The notes under the pieces were generated by a model that worked only from the letters and a program-made list of their open reading frames with translations, did no database searches and was not told the origin of the DNA. A program made the position numbers and the translations under genes. Positions 6,953 to 7,149 of a DNA stretch of 7,149 nucleotides are shown here, piece by piece (the stretch's first letter is position 1; each line of letters begins with the position of its first letter). Origin of the DNA: Clostridium sp. UBA4746 (lineage in GTDB: Bacteria; Bacillota; Clostridia; Clostridiales; Clostridiaceae); NCBI GenBank assembly GCA_002403785.1, contig DHIM01000141.1, positions 1 to 7,149 of the forward strand, in the 5' to 3' direction.

Positions 6953-6968
6953 TAGAAAAGGTTTTCTA
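6953..6968. repeat. Dyad repeat copy 2, candidate operator
   Basis: TAGAAAA-GG-TTTTCTA has 7-bp arms, one pair longer than copy 1. It contains the same 15-mer (6954-6968), 86 bp from copy 1, or about eight helical turns. It overlaps the predicted P2 start and ends 14 nt before the galT ATG at 6983, so occupancy could block initiation or elongation. A looping repressor of the LacI/GalR sort would suit the geometry, but such operators usually have CG rather than GG at the centre. Confidence 0.55.
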
Positions 6969-6982
6969 AAGAAAGGTTGATG

Positions 6983-7149
6983 ATGAAAATGGCAGAATTA
7001 AGATGGAACCCACTATTGAAAGATTGGGTAATGGTTGCCTCAAATAGACAGAACAGACCACAAATGCCAAAGGACTGGTGTCCATTTTGTCCTGGTTCTG
7101 GTAATGTACCTGACACATACGATGTCCACGAATATGATAACGATTTCCC
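6983..7149 (+). CDS. galT: Galactose-1-phosphate uridylyltransferase, 5' part
   Basis: The Leloir enzyme that exchanges UMP between UDP-glucose and galactose-1-phosphate (EC 2.7.7.12), cytoplasmic. Only the first 55 codons are present; the gene runs off the window. The visible N-terminus, including MAELRWNPLLKDWVMVASN and then RPQMPKDWCPFCPGSG, is characteristic of class I (HIT-superfamily) uridylyltransferases. CPFC (Cys33, Cys36) is the first half of the usual metal site. The catalytic HPH motif lies beyond the window. Three in-frame ATGs occur at 6980, 6983 and 6989. GAAAGG (6971-6976) is 3, 6 and 12 nt from them, so 6983 fits best, although the conserved region begins at the third (MAELRW). 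Two candidate promoters and two dyad operators lie upstream, suggesting sugar-responsive control. A related nucleotidylyltransferase such as an ADP-glucose phosphorylase cannot be fully excluded from so short a piece. Confidence 0.85.
   Translation, partial: MKMAELRWNPLLKDWVMVASNRQNRPQMPKDWCPFCPGSGNVPDTYDVHEYDNDF

Noticed and set aside
6889..7116. Reverse-strand open frame across the galT start and its upstream region.
   Set aside because: It overlaps the clearly recognisable GalT N-terminus and regulatory DNA, and its translation has no recognisable features.

Overview
The window is AT-rich, with A/T-ending codons and frequent AGA, ATA and TTA. It has strong purine-rich Shine-Dalgarno sites and short sigma-A type promoters in intergenic DNA. 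Together with the protein sequences this points to a low-GC Firmicute, most likely a Clostridium sensu stricto or close relative. All recognised genes lie on the + strand. I see no tRNA, rRNA, CRISPR array, transposase or phage gene.

Layout. Positions 1-72 appear to be the last codons of an upstream gene, followed by a perfect 40-bp palindrome (89-128). A promoter with a dyad centred on its -35 box (155-188) and a hairpin-bearing leader precede a 566-aa ABC-class ATPase of the COG3044 type (326-2026). A threonine aldolase-type PLP enzyme (2089-3132) follows 62 bp later, probably on the same transcript. After a weak hairpin and a new promoter comes a full-length pyruvate carboxylase (3289-6717), which ends at a strong intrinsic terminator (6740-6784). 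The last 260 bp hold a two-promoter regulatory region with twin copies of a 15-bp dyad. It leads into the 5' end of galT, which is cut by the window end.

How the genes work together. They look like three independent transcription units. The ATPase and aldolase-type enzyme form a probable two-gene unit with no obvious shared pathway. Pyruvate carboxylase makes oxaloacetate from pyruvate to feed aspartate-family amino acids and the partial citric acid cycle; aspartate is also the precursor of threonine, but that link to the aldolase is only thematic. galT belongs to the Leloir pathway of galactose use.

I see no clear new multi-gene system. The points most worth a second look are the repeated dyads at the two candidate galT promoters, the operator-like dyad on the ATPase promoter, the perfect palindrome, the unknown role of the ATPase family, and a probable GTG start for pyruvate carboxylase. 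Promoter and operator calls were made by eye and have not been tested.
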